This document shows, piece after piece, positions 1-9,001 of a stretch of 64,000 nt of DNA. The translations under genes and the position numbers were made by a program. The notes below the pieces were generated by a model. That model was given only the letters and a program-made list of their open reading frames with translations. It did no database searches and was not told where the DNA came from. Source of the DNA: Streptomyces sp. R33 (GTDB taxonomy: Bacteria; Actinomycetota; Actinomycetes; Streptomycetales; Streptomycetaceae). The first letter of the stretch is position 1, and every line of letters starts with the position of its first letter. The stretch is from assembly GCF_041200175.1 (NCBI RefSeq), contig NZ_CP165727.1, forward strand, positions 8,612,001 through 8,676,000. The letters run 5' to 3'.

Positions 1-1
1 C

Positions 2-150
2 AGCAAGATGCACCCGACCTCGTCCAGGGTGAAGGAGTCCGCGTGCGGCTCCCCGTCACCCAGGAACCCCGTGACGGGGAAGACGATGTTCTCGGCGAGC
101 CGCAGCAACAGGAAGGCCAGCTCCGGAGTGGCCGGCGTGCGGGGCACCCA
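2..150 (-). pseudogene. TetR-family regulator, C-terminal fragment
   Basis: Reading leftward, this stretch stays open and encodes a hydrophobic helix (ELAFLLLRLAENIVFPV) followed by an acidic tail. This resembles the ligand-binding C-terminus of TetR/AcrR regulators. The rest of the gene is outside the window or was lost when the adjacent IS5-family element inserted 12 bases away. No helix-turn-helix is visible, so the call rests on the C-terminal pattern only. Confidence 0.35.
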
Positions 151-164
151 CGCTTCTCCTATTA

Positions 165-1022
165 GACGTCGTTTCTTATGGCGTGATCGTTCGTTGAACC
201 GTGCATGACGGACTTGGTTGAGCGGCTGGTGCCGGATGAGTTGTGGGTCCTGTTTCGGCGGGTGGTGCCGCCGACTGAGGTGATACGCCCGCAGGGCGGG
301 GGCCGACGGCGGGCGGGTGACCGCGAGGCGCTGGCGGCAATCATCTTCGTGGCGACGTCGGGCTGCACGTGGCGGCAGCTCCCGCCGGTGTTCGGCCCGA
401 GCTGGCAGACGGTCTACCGACGCTTCGCCCAGTGGAGCAGGGCCCGTGTCTGGGCTCGGCTCCACCGAGTGATCCTCGACGAACTCGGAGCTCGAGGCGA
501 TCTGGACTGGTCGCGGTGCGCGATCGACTCGGTCAGTCTCAGGGCTGCAAAAGGGGGCCACTGACAGGACCGAATCCGACCGACCGCGGCAAGCCGGGAT
601 CGAAAATCCACCTGATCACCGACCGGAATGGACTGCCGATCTCGCTGGGGATCTCGAGCGCCAACATGCACGACAGTCTCGGCCTTGAACCGCTCGTGCG
701 CGGGATCCCGCCCATCCGGTCCCGCCGCGGCCCACGGCGACGAAGGCCGGCGAAGTTGCACGCCGACAAGGGTTACGACTATCCCCATCTGCGTCGATGG
801 CTACGCAAACGCGGCATCCGCCATCGCATCGCGCGCAAGGGGATCGAGTCCTCAATGCGGCTCGGCCGACACCGCTGGGTCGTTGAGAGAACCGTGTCCT
901 GGCTCGCCGGCTGCCGTCGGCTCCACCGCCGATACGAGCGCAAGGCCGAACACTTCCTCGCCTTTGTTGGCATCGCCGCTGCCCTGATCTGCCACCGCCG
1001 CCTCACCAAATGAAACGATGTC
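165..1022 (+). mobile_element. IS5-family insertion sequence, copy 1 (858 bp)
   Basis: The ends are short inverted repeats: GACGTCGTTTC on the left, with GAAACGATGTC on the right. The element is flanked by TTA at 162-164 and again at 1023-1025, a 3-bp target duplication. It carries one transposase in two overlapping frames. A near-identical copy lies at 6582-7439. The intact target duplication suggests this copy arrived by simple transposition. Confidence 0.9.
205..1013 (+). CDS. IS5-family transposase, programmed -1 frameshift
   Basis: Two overlapping frames together make one DDE transposase. The first (205-564, 119 aa) carries the N-terminal DUF4096-like region (TSGCTWRQLPPVFG) and the first catalytic aspartate (CAIDSVSLRA). 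The second runs to 1013 and carries the second aspartate (HADKGYD) and the catalytic glutamate (RWVVERTVSWL). An A4G5 slippery run at 549-557, just before the first stop, is where a -1 shift would join them, as is usual in IS427-type IS5 elements. The product would be about 270 aa. Confidence 0.88.
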
Positions 1023-1048
1023 TTAGGCGATGGGCCCCAGCGCCTTAG

Positions 1049-2446
1049 TACTGCAACGGTGCTTGTCGTGATGGTTGGGCAGTTTCTGGTGGTGTGTGGC
1101 CGCGTCGTTTGTAGTGACTGACGCGGGCTTGGTGTTGACGTCTGCGGCGCCAGTGTGACCAGTGCAGGATGTGGTCGATGGTCGGGCGGGGCCGGGTGAG
1201 CCGGCTGATCAGGCGTCGGATTTCGGGCAGGGTGAGGGGTATGAGCTGGGAGGATCCGTTTCTGCTTTCCCGGTGTCGAGTTCGCGGGCCCTCAGGACGG
1301 TGAGGCAGGCGTGGGCGGCCATGGCCAGGGTCATGTGGCGGTGCCAGCCGTCGTAGCGGCGGACCTGGTAGTCGTCCAGGCCGCACTCCTGCTTCGCAGT
1401 CTGGAAGCATTCCTCGACCGCCCACCGGCTTCCCGCGACGTGGATCAGCTCATCCAGTGTGGTCTCGGCGGGGCAGTAGGCGATGTAGTAGGAGATCTCC
1501 TCGGGCCGGCGGACACTGCGGCGGGCGATCACCCAGTGCCGGCGGTCCTCGCGGTGCCAGGGCCTCACCTCGACCCTCGCCCAGTCGTAGACCCGCGGGC
1601 CATGGGCCCCCATCCCGCAGGAACGACGCTTCCACTTCTGCCGGGGCAGCCCGGGAAAGAGGTCGTGGACGGGGTGGTCGATCCCCCAGCGGGTGACGAC
1701 GGTGTCGTGCCGGGTGGTGGCCATGACATGGAAGACATCCGCCCGCTCGAGCTCCGTGCGCCAGCCCTTGGAGAAGCCGTAAGCGGCATCCGCGGTCACC
1801 CACCGGAACGGAATCCGGCCTGTGATCGCCCGGCGGACCATGGCCTTGGCCATCACCACCTTCGTCTCGAAGGCGACCGTGTCCTCAATGCCGGCAGCCC
1901 GGCACCGTTCCCGGTCTTCCGTCCATGACGTGGGCAGATACAGACGGCGGTCGATCAACGTGCGGCCCCGGCCGCCGGCATAGGCGAGGAACACTCCGAT
2001 CTGGGAGTTTTCTGTCCGCCCGGCGGTGCCGGAGTACTGGCGCTGGACCCCGGCCGAGCGGACACCCTTCTTCAGGAACCCCGTGTCGTCCACGATCAGC
2101 ACCGCATCCGGGTCTCCGAGATGCTCCACGACGTAGTCCCGCACGTCGTCCAGGACCTCATCGGCGTCCCAGTCGATCCGGTTCAGCAACCGATGGATCC
2201 GGTCCGGACCCCCATGCCCGGCCTCCTCGGCAAGCGTCCACCCGTTCTTCCGCTCCAACGGAGCGATCAGCCCCCGCATATAGGCAAGAGCCGACTCCCG
2301 CGGCTCCGACCTGGAGAAACGATGCACGAACCGCTCATGCAAAGCCTTCAGTTCACCCGCCCACAACCGGGCATCAACAAGTTCCCCACCCATGAACTGA
2401 ACAACGACCGACCTGCCCAACCGTCACGGCAAGCACCGTTGCAGTA
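1049..2446 (-). mobile_element. IS701-family insertion sequence, copy A
   Basis: The terminal inverted repeats start TACTGCAACGGTGCTTG at both ends and match at 32 of 34 positions. The flanking tetranucleotides are TTAG (1045-1048) on the left and CTAG (2447-2450) on the right. They fit the family's YTAR preference, but they are not identical, so no clean target duplication is present. The CTAG on the right is shared with a second IS701 end now displaced to 3527 by another insertion. Confidence 0.85.
1209..2420 (-). pseudogene. IS701-family transposase, C-terminal frameshift
   Basis: The 403-aa frame has the IS701 DDE residues: IVDDTGFLKKG, then VTADAAYGF, then WAVEECFQTAKQECGLD. It ends with an atypical tail after the HACLTVLRAREL block. 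The family's normal C-terminus (LTLPEIRRLISRL then HILHWSHWRRRRQHQAR) is present in another frame just downstream, between about 1045 and 1260. A single-base change near 1250 therefore seems to have split the gene. The ribosome start is close to the right inverted repeat. It is probably inactive unless the base is a sequencing error. Confidence 0.8.
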
Positions 2447-2450
2447 CTAG

Positions 2451-3522
2451 GGCCTGTGTGATGTCGTGATCAGCTTCTGGGTTCTGTCCTGTTCGCGGGG
2501 TGGGATCCGGTAGGACTGGGGGCGTGACGCGCAGGCAACTCACCCATGCCCAGTGGAAGTTCATCGAGCCGTATCTGCCGATCGGTAGGTACGGCCCGTA
2601 CCCGGAGCGGTTGCGGGAGCAGTTCGAGGGGGTGATCTGGCGGTTTAGGTCCAGTGCCCAGTGGCGCGAGATGCCTGCCGAGTTCGGCCCCTGGGCCACC
2701 GTCTACGGACGCTTCCGCGTCTGGCGGGACGCCGGTGTGTTCACCGCCCTGCTGGAAGGCCTGATCGCCGAGGGGGCCCGGGTGGGCAGAACAGACTTGT
2801 CGCTGGTCAGCGTGGACTCCACAACGGTCCGCGCCCACCACGACGCCGCGGGGATGCGCGTCAGCAAGCACCTCATGAAGGCCCTGGAAGAAGCCGCACA
2901 GGAGCAGGAGACGGCCCGGCAAAAAGGGGCGGACCGGAGGAACAGAACGGACAGGCAGAGCGCCGGTGCATCCGGCGCAGACGCAAGCTCCGTCTGACCG
3001 AAGCCCTGCTCGGCAGGTCCCGGGGCGGCCTCACCAGCAAGATTCACCTCGCCGCTGACCGCAGGTGCCGTCCGCTTGCGCTGGTCTTGACCGCCGGACA
3101 GGCCGGGGACAGCCCGCAGTTCATCCCCGTGCTCGCGAAAGTGAAAGTCCGCCTGCCGGTCGGCCGTCCCCGCACCAAGCCCGACGCAGTCGCCGCGGAC
3201 AAGGCCTATTCGTCCCGAGGAAACCGCGCCTACCTGCGTAAACGCGGAATCAAGGCCGTCATCCCGGAAAAGCGGGACCAGGCCGCCAACCGCAAGAAGA
3301 AGGGCGCACGAGGCGGCCGACCCATCGTCCACGATGCCGACCTCTACAAGGAACGGAACACGGTCGAACGCCTGATCAACAAACTGAAAGCCTGGCGAGG
3401 CATCGCCACCCGCTACGACAAAACCCCGGACAGCTACCTCGCCGGCCTCCACCTCCGCGCCGCAATGATCTGGATCGATGACCTACTCAAGACCGCCGAA
3501 TGATCACGACATCACACAGACC
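2451..3522 (+). mobile_element. IS5-family element inserted at CTAG next to IS701 copy A
   Basis: The inverted ends begin GGCCTGTGTGATGTCGTGAT on the left and GGTCTGTGTGATGTCGTGAT on the right (read inward), one mismatch in 20. The element is flanked on both sides by CTAG (2447-2450 and 3523-3526), a 4-bp target duplication. The target lay between the right end of one IS701 copy and the left end of another, so this element is the youngest of the nested group. Confidence 0.88.
2524..3503 (+). CDS. IS5-family transposase, -1 frameshift type
   Basis: The start chosen is GTG at 2524, where the recognisable N-terminus begins (TRRQLTHAQWKFIEPYLP). The first frame (to 2997) includes the DUF4096-like region and the first catalytic aspartate (LVSVDSTTVRAHH). 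The second frame, entered by a -1 shift at the A5G4 run at 2921-2929, provides the second aspartate (VAADKAYSSRGN) and the glutamate (ERNTVERLINKLKAWRG). It looks intact and differs clearly from the 858-bp IS5 copies. Confidence 0.88.
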
Positions 3523-3526
3523 CTAG

Positions 3527-3725
3527 TACTGCAACGGTGCTTGCCGTGACGGTTGGGCAGTTTCTGGTGGAGTCTGGCCGCGTCAATCCGTAGTGGCTGG
3601 TGCGGGTTTGGTGCTGTCATCTGCGTCGCCGTGACCCAGTGCAGGACGTGCTGGATGAGTGCCGGCCGGCGGTGGGTGAGGCGGTGAATCAGGCGTCGCA
3701 ACTCGTGGTAGCTGAGGGGGACAAG
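3527..3725 (-). mobile_element. IS701-family remnant (left end plus transposase 3' end)
   Basis: The first 34 bases match the right-hand inverted repeat of IS701 copy A exactly. The next 160 bases are a diverged version of the 3' end of its transposase; in the leftward frame RRLIHRLTHRRPALIQHVLHW can be read, equivalent to the copy A C-terminus. Similarity stops at about 3725 and no right end is present. It is a deleted IS701 copy. Confidence 0.75.
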
Positions 3726-3768
3726 TCAAACGGGTGACGGGCGACCGGCCGCTGGCGCCCGGCTGCGC

Positions 3769-4797
3769 TCAACCGGCCGCGGCGGCCGAACCGGCCCCGA
3801 ACCGGGGCACGTCCTCAGCCTCCATGTCCAGGCGCAGCCGCCTGTACCGGAGCGGATGCCGGAATACGCCGCCCCTGTCGGTGGCCCGGTCGGCGCTGAT
3901 CTCCGCCACCAGCTCGGGGCGGACCAGGATCGCGTCCAGGGCCTCCCGCGACCCCCAGGCCGCCGCGAACCGCACGCCGGTCCAGGGGTGCCCGGGGTCG
4001 GCGGCGGCCAGGTACTCCCCGACCTGCCGGGACACCTCCGGGCGCAGCGGTACGGTGCGGCCGACCTCGCGCAGCCGGCCGGCCTGGTCGTGGCGGCCGA
4101 GGATCAGGAGCTGCGGGCGGGTCAGGGTGCCGGTGATGGCGCCGGTGATGGCTTCGGTGGTGTCTCGTCGGCGGATCTTGGTCCACCCGCGGTACGAGGG
4201 GAGATAGCGGCTGGTCAGGGGCTTGACCACGATGCCCTCCACCCCGGACACATCCGTCCAGGTCTCCAGCCACTCCCGGGCCTTGGCCAGGTCTGTCGTC
4301 ATCGGGCACAGCGTCCACGGGGCTGTCAGGGCGTGGTCGGTGAACAGCTGTTCCAGGAGAGCGCGCCGCTCCTTGTACGGGCGCGATAGCAGCTCCTGGC
4401 CGTCCAGCTGCAGGACGTCGAACGCGACGAAGTAGGCCGGCCACCGGACGGCGAGGCTGCCGGCGCCGCGGGCGCGGGCGGCGGCCCGGCGCTGCAACGC
4501 CTCGAACGACAACCGGCCCGCCTCCACATCCCAGACGAGCAGTTCGCCATCGAGGACCAGGCCGTGCGGCAGCTGCTGCTCGGCGGCCGTCACCAGGTCC
4601 GGGAACCGGTCCTGGACCAGCGAACCGCGCCGGGTCTGCACCAGCACCCGCCCGCCCGGCTCGGCCCCGGTGAACAGCAGCGCCCGGTGACCGTCCAGCT
4701 TCTGCTCATACGCCACCCCGGCACGCAGCGCAGCTGGGCCCGGCACGGACTCGGCGGCCTGCGCCAGCATCGGCTCCACCGGCGGTCGAAGCACCAT
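3769..4797 (-). CDS. ATP-dependent DNA ligase (LigC/LigD-ligase type)
   Basis: This is a 342-aa ligase that seals nicks using ATP. The ATG at 4797 was chosen because a GGGAGG ribosome site lies just upstream and family similarity begins there. Nucleotidyltransferase motifs are in order: the adenylated lysine in EQKLDGHRA (about residue 34), LDGELLVWD (III), EGIVVKP (IV) and WTKIRRRD (V). An OB-fold region follows (GAITGTLTRPQLLILG). Such ligases in Streptomyces serve repair or end-joining, often beside ku genes, but no ku gene is visible here. It is bounded by IS701 remnants on both sides. Confidence 0.9.
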   Translation of the reverse strand: MVLRPPVEPMLAQAAESVPGPAALRAGVAYEQKLDGHRALLFTGAEPGGRVLVQTRRGSLVQDRFPDLVTAAEQQLPHGLVLDGELLVWDVEAGRLSFEALQRRAAARARGAGSLAVRWPAYFVAFDVLQLDGQELLSRPYKERRALLEQLFTDHALTAPWTLCPMTTDLAKAREWLETWTDVSGVEGIVVKPLTSRYLPSYRGWTKIRRRDTTEAITGAITGTLTRPQLLILGRHDQAGRLREVGRTVPLRPEVSRQVGEYLAAADPGHPWTGVRFAAAWGSREALDAILVRPELVAEISADRATDRGGVFRHPLRYRRLRLDMEAEDVPRFGAGSAAAAG

Positions 4798-5121
4798 CCC
4801 GGGGCCTCCCTCACGACTTGCCCCTCTTCCAGAGTCGGCCAGGCCGGCTCCACACGGTCCGGCGGGACGGCCGTGGACCCCATCCGAGGGGCCCGGCGGG
4901 GCCGTCAGGGCCAGCGCCAGGGCCTGCTCGAGGCATCCGGATACGTCACCATCCACCCCATGCCTACCCAGCCCGCAAGGTCTCCCCGCCGCGGGTGTGG
5001 CCGACCACAAGCAGCCCCTGTGACTGAGCACGATAGTTGGCTCGGATGGACAAATCCGATGCTCAGAATCTGCCGTACCCCAACGGCAGCCACGGAGCAC
5101 TCCGTCCCGGACGATGCCTAG

Positions 5122-5185
5122 TACTGCAACGGTGCTTGCTGTGACGGTTGGGCAGTTTCTGGCGGTGTGTGGCCGCGACCTCAGT
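5122..5185 (+). mobile_element. IS701-family left-end remnant
   Basis: The sequence TACTGCAACGGTGCTTG recurs here after a CTAG at 5118-5121. It continues with the same terminal bases as the other IS701 ends (one mismatch in the first 34). Similarity fades after about 65 bases. It is a third footprint of the same IS701 type within 4 kb. Confidence 0.7.
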
Positions 5186-5280
5186 AATAGGCTTGGGACA
5201 CTGCCACTTGGGTTGGCAGGGTGCTGCGGCTGGCGGATGGCAGCCCCCGCCTTCGATCTCCGATTCCATCAGGTTCTCTC

Positions 5281-5439
5281 GGTCCACCCCCGCCACTCCC
5301 GCGTCGGCGGGGGAGCACGGCTGACCGTGAACGACGGGCCGACCCAGGTCGGTGCACCCCAGCGTCGGCAAGTGAGCACGGCTCTGCGACCAACACGGCC
5401 ACCAATGGCGGCGGTCCACCCCGCGTCGGCGGGGAGCAC
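5281..5439 (-). CRISPR. Degenerate three-repeat CRISPR relic, type I-E-like
   Basis: Three related units occur at 5281-5318, 5351-5379 and 5413-5439. The shared core reads GGTCCACCCC, GCGTCGGCGGGG and GAGCAC; on the other strand it matches the GTGCTCCCCGC...GGGG style of actinobacterial type I-E repeats. The gaps are 32 and 33 nt, the usual I-E spacer length. The first repeat has a 9-nt internal insertion, the second several substitutions, and the third lacks two bases. No cas gene is in the window, so this is a decaying array, probably non-functional. Confidence 0.6.
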
Positions 5440-5546
5440 GCCACGGTGGTGAAGAGGCGTCGCCTGATCGGCCTACGGCGCGAAGCCCCGCTCAGCCAAG
5501 GTTCGGAGCGCTGGAGCCATCCACCATCCGATTGCCTGATCAAGAT

Positions 5547-5801
5547 TTAGGCTGGAGGATTGCACGGTTCGCCATAACCGGCAATTGTCGTGTAGCCACC
5601 TTGTGTTCTCATTTCATACTCGACGCCCGCCGGTACGTAAACCCAGTCATTTGGACTATAACTCTTTCCATTGCGTCCGAATGCGCCAGCGATAACGAAC
5701 CGCAAGATTGCTTCATCGTGTTGATGGGCCGCTACATCTGACGGCCCTTCGCACTCGGTCAGAACCAGGAACTTGACGCTCGACATGTCGACTGGGATCA
5801 C
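5547..5801 (-). CDS. Small cupin-like protein
   Basis: This 84-aa frame starts with GTG at 5801. It shows a cupin-like pattern: HQHDEAILRFVIAG (first motif, two His and an acidic residue), then NDWVYVPAGVEYEM (second motif). It is shorter than usual single-domain cupins (about 110 aa), so it could be a 5'-truncated remnant; an in-frame stop lies just before codon 1. Base composition is markedly lower in GC than neighbouring genes, suggesting separate ancestry. Confidence 0.4.
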   Translation of the reverse strand: MIPVDMSSVKFLVLTECEGPSDVAAHQHDEAILRFVIAGAFGRNGKSYSPNDWVYVPAGVEYEMRTQGGYTTIAGYGEPCNPPA

Positions 5802-5848
5802 ATACTTGTTGATCGAGGCCTAAAGTTTGCTTGCCGCGTGAGATCGCG

Positions 5849-5950
5849 TCACTGCCCGGCCTGGAAAGTGTTCGAATCGAGGATCTCAGCCTCGCGGTCC
5901 GAGATGAAGTCCTCGAAGTCGAGTTCGGAATACAGGTGGAGGGCACCCAT
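5849..5950 (-). CDS. 33-aa small ORF with strong ribosome site
   Basis: An ATG at 5950 follows an AGGAGGGA ribosome site with good spacing. It encodes an acidic 33-residue peptide (MGALHLYSELDFEDFISD...). It ends about 50 bases before the cupin-like gene on the same strand, so the two may form an operon. No family was recognised. It may also be the surviving 5' part of a longer, frameshifted gene that includes the cupin segment. Confidence 0.35.
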   Translation of the reverse strand: MGALHLYSELDFEDFISDREAEILDSNTFQAGQ

Positions 5951-6040
5951 GCCGATCCCTCCTATTCGCGGCGGCATCCGCCGAGTCGAACCGGTAGCCG
6001 GGCCGCACTCAGCGGAGGGCCATCAGGGGCTGGAGTGAGA

Positions 6041-6349
6041 TTAGGGTCTCGTTGACGCCGAAGGATCCTGATTTTCTTCGACTTCCAGCCTCTTGTTGGA
6101 ATTCTCCGCTCGAAAATACCCATAAACGGACACAAGTGCCGCTGTAATAAGTAGTCCAGGGTCACCGACGAGGCGAAGTAGCACTACGCCGAGGGCAACA
6201 GGCATGATGAAGTCAATGAAAGATCTGAAATAAATCCCCAGAGCGAGGCCGCCGAGCAGGAACCCCCAGACTGCTGCCACTTGCGGATTTCGCTTGAGCT
6301 TCAAACGCGGGAGCCGATCGAAGAGTTGATCCACGCTCTCCATTGCCAT
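6041..6349 (-). CDS. Small two-helix membrane protein, unknown function
   Basis: From ATG 6349 (TTG at 6379 is an alternative) this encodes about 102 aa. A basic N-terminus (LPRLKLKRNPQ) precedes two or three hydrophobic segments: VAAVWGFLLGGLALGIYF, then FIMPVALGVVLLRLV and LLITAALVSVYGYF. A charged cytoplasmic tail follows. It is unusually AT-rich for the region. No family was recognised. Confidence 0.5.
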   Translation of the reverse strand: MAMESVDQLFDRLPRLKLKRNPQVAAVWGFLLGGLALGIYFRSFIDFIMPVALGVVLLRLVGDPGLLITAALVSVYGYFRAENSNKRLEVEENQDPSASTRP

Positions 6350-6365
6350 GGGATCACCAGCCACT

Positions 6366-6554
6366 CTACGAGCGTTCAACTAATCTGCAACCCCCGCACC
6401 TATTATCGTCCTGCTTTACAGGATCCACAATATTTGAATTCTCCACAAGTCTAGCTGCCGCGGTGACAGTCGCCCAGCGGGCGATCATTCCGAGCTCGAT
6501 ACCGGGTCGACAGTGCAGGCAAGCCTCCAGGCCGACGACCAGGGTCCGATTCAT
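6366..6554 (-). CDS. Doubtful 62-aa ORF with two CxxC pairs
   Basis: From ATG 6554 a frame runs to 6366, overlapping the possible upstream start of the membrane protein gene. It has two Cys pairs (ACLHCR near the start and RCGGCR near the end), as in small zinc-binding proteins. No convincing ribosome site was seen. The adjoining IS5 copy starts 28 bases upstream and may have replaced its promoter. Confidence 0.22.
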   Translation of the reverse strand: MNRTLVVGLEACLHCRPGIELGMIARWATVTAAARLVENSNIVDPVKQDDNRCGGCRLVERS

Positions 6555-6581
6555 GGGCGACACCGTAGCCGCGCACACTAA

Positions 6582-7439
6582 GACGTCGTTTCTTATGGCG
6601 TGATCGTTCGTTGAACCGTGCATGACGGACTTGGTTGAGCGGCTGGTGCCGGATGAGTTGTGGGTCCTGTTTCGGCGGGTGGTGCCGCCGACTGAGGTGA
6701 TACGCCCGCAGGGCGGGGGCCGACGGCGGGCGGGTGACCGCGAGGCGCTGGCGGCAATCATCTTCGTGGCGACGTCGGGCTGCACGTGGCGGCAGCTCCC
6801 GCCGGTGTTCGGCCCGAGCTGGCAGACGGTCTACCGACGCTTCGCCCAGTGGAGCAGGGCCCGTGTCTGGGCTCGGCTCCACCGAGTGATCCTCGACGAA
6901 CTCGGAGCTCGAGGCGATCTGGACTGGTCTCGGTGCGCGATCGACTCCGTCAGTCTCAGGGCCGCAAAAGGGGGCCACTGACAGGACCGAATCCGACCGA
7001 CCGCGGCAAGCCGGGATCGAAAATCCACCTGATCACCGACCGGAATGGACTGCCGATCTCGCTGGGGATCTCGAGCGCCAACATGCACGACAGTCTCGGC
7101 CTTGAACCGCTCGTGCGCGGGATCCCGCCCATCCGGTCCCGCCGCGGCCCACGGCGACGAAGGCCGGCGAAGTTGCACGCCGACAAGGGGTACGACTATC
7201 CCCATCTGCGTCGATGGCTACGCAAACGCGGCATCCGCCATCGCATCGCGCGCAAGGGGATCGAGTCCTCAAAGCGGCTCGGCCGACACCGCTGGGTCGT
7301 TGAGAGAACCGTGTCCTGGCTCGCCGGCTGCCGTCGGCTCCACCGCCGATACGAGCGCAAGGCCGAACACTTCCTCGCCTTTGTTGGCATAGCCGCTGCC
7401 CTGATCTGCCACCGCCACCTCACCAAATGAAACGATGTC
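6582..7439 (+). mobile_element. IS5-family insertion sequence, copy 2 (858 bp)
   Basis: This element has the same length and ends as copy 1 (165-1022) and differs by only a handful of substitutions. Its flanks do not match (TAA on the left, TTC on the right), so there is no target duplication. The right end lies directly inside a helicase gene fragment. A deletion or recombination involving this copy is likely. Confidence 0.9.
6622..7430 (+). CDS. IS5-family transposase (copy 2), -1 frameshift type
   Basis: This is equivalent to the copy 1 transposase. The first frame covers 6622-6981, with an A4G5 slippery run at 6966-6974 leading into the second frame that ends at 7430. All DDE residues are retained. 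It differs from copy 1 by a few missense changes (for example Met to Lys before RLGRHRWVVER, and Arg to His four residues from the end). Both copies could be active. Confidence 0.87.
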
Positions 7440-7830
7440 TTCGAAGAAAGAATGTCCTCGGGATCTTCGTCAGCGTCCAGAAATACCGGCACGATCAGGG
7501 TGGCCACCTTGCCCTCTCCGGGCTTTTGGCGGAGGGCGCGGCCGATGGCCTGGACGATGTCGACGGCCGACCCCTTGGGGTCGATCAGGGCCACACTGTC
7601 CACGGCTCGAATATCGACGCCTTCGCCCAAAACGCGGCAATTTGAGAGCACGGCGCGGCCGGCGCGGCGGCCGAAGTCCGCGAGCACGTCGGCCCGGTGT
7701 TCGGCCTCGTGCTGGCCGCGCAGCCACCCCGTCCACAGCTTCGCGGGGTGGCCCTCCGTGAAGTCGATGGCCTCACGCCAGGGCAGCCCGCCGATCGTGC
7801 CCATGACGGGACTCTGTAGGGGGCTGGGGC
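7440..7830 (-). pseudogene. DEAD/DEAH-type helicase fragment (helicase C domain)
   Basis: The leftward frame encodes the superfamily 2 helicase C-terminal core: WTGWLRGQHEAEHR, VLSNCRVLGEGVDI (motif V region) and VQAIGRALRQKPG (motif VI with its arginines), then VATLIVPVFLDADEDPEDIL. It resembles large Streptomyces helicase-associated proteins. IS5 copy 2 cuts it in the middle of the DILSS segment. Upstream the frame runs into unrelated integrase-like sequence. Only about 120 residues remain. Confidence 0.7.
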
Positions 7831-8730
7831 CCGGCTGCCGGCTACCGGCCTGCCTCCACGTGGTCCCGGCGCGCTTGGAGACCTGGTCGATGGAGGCGCC
7901 GGTGATACCCGCGACGTACTGGACGTTCAGGCACCGGCGACCGGCGTGCATGCGAGTGGGTAGCGGGTGGCCGGCGGCGAGGAGCCCGTCGACGTACGAA
8001 TGCAACGCGGCCAGGGAGGCGGGGGTGCCGACGTTGCTGTTTGCCGCGGCGCTGAGCTGGCGGCGCACGGCGGCCGCAGTCAGGATGTCCTCGGCGTAGT
8101 CATCGACCATCCTTCTCCCCGCCCTGGGTGCTTGTCGCGGGCGGCAGGTAGTCATCGACGCCGTGGACGTCCCAGGGTGGTCTGCCGACGCCCAGGGGGC
8201 TGGGGCCAAGGCCGTCGAACACCCACAGCCGGGTCAGCGCGATGAGCGCCTTGTGTACGGTGTTGCGGGCGGTTCCGTTTTCCAGCAGGAAACTTCCGTA
8301 CCTATCCAGTGTCTTGCTGTCGCACGAGCGCAGCGATCCTAGGCCCCGTGCGTGCATCCAGATGGCCAGCCGTCTCCAGTTCCACGCGGTCTGGTGTCGA
8401 GCGGGCAAGCGGTCCTCCGGGTGGTGGTACTCCACCGCGGACACCTTGCCCTGGCTCGGGGCCGGTCCGTCCGACATGCCCGGAAGGCAATCGATCACGA
8501 CACACACGCGCCCGAGCAGGTCGCGGACGGTCCAGGGGCGAGCTGGGAGCTCTCCTTCGGTCTCGGACCGTCCTGACACGGCATCATTGAGCGCTTCGCA
8601 GGCCCGGCGAAACGCTTCAACCACACGGTCACGACGGTGACGTTGCCAACTGAACGGCATGGCCCCGGCCGACATGATGCTGACCTCAGCATGCGGGATG
8701 CTCCACCACGCAGACTCTCCACGGAACAGG
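7831..8730 (-). pseudogene. Site-specific integrase-like gene, frameshifted and truncated
   Basis: Two leftward frames look like parts of one Streptomyces integrase-type protein. The upstream part (8100-8675 and some bases beyond) has RNTVHKALIALTRLWVFDGL and PPWDVHGVDDYLPPA. The downstream part in another frame has MVDDYAEDILTA and RCLNVQYVAGITGASIDQVS. A frameshift or small deletion at about 8105 separates them. The gene is then joined to the helicase fragment, so the catalytic C-terminus is absent. Confidence 0.5.
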
Positions 8731-9001
8731 CCCGCGACCCCTCCCAGTCCCAGGTGTCGTAGTACGCGGGCACCTCTGCGGGCGGCGCCTTGGCGGGAAG
8801 GTGACCGCCATGAACGTCATCAGCGGCGACGTCGACGTGACAGCGATGCGCTCGAGTACCCCAGACATCTGGATGAACGCACCGCAGTCCTCGGTGGCTT
8901 CGATAGCGCTACGGGCACGGCCGCACCGTGCCAGGGTGAAGCCGCCCCAGACCGAGAGGGCGCCGCGCGGACCGTTGGCGTCGACGCGGTCCGGTGGTCG
9001 G

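Noticed and set aside
5100..5560. cas genes beside the CRISPR relic
   Set aside because: Neither strand shows Cas3, Cse or Cas1/2 motifs anywhere in the window.
165..7439. Composite transposon bounded by the two 858-bp IS5 copies
   Set aside because: The outer flanks (TTA and TTC) do not match and copy 1 has its own private target duplication, so the segment did not move as one unit.
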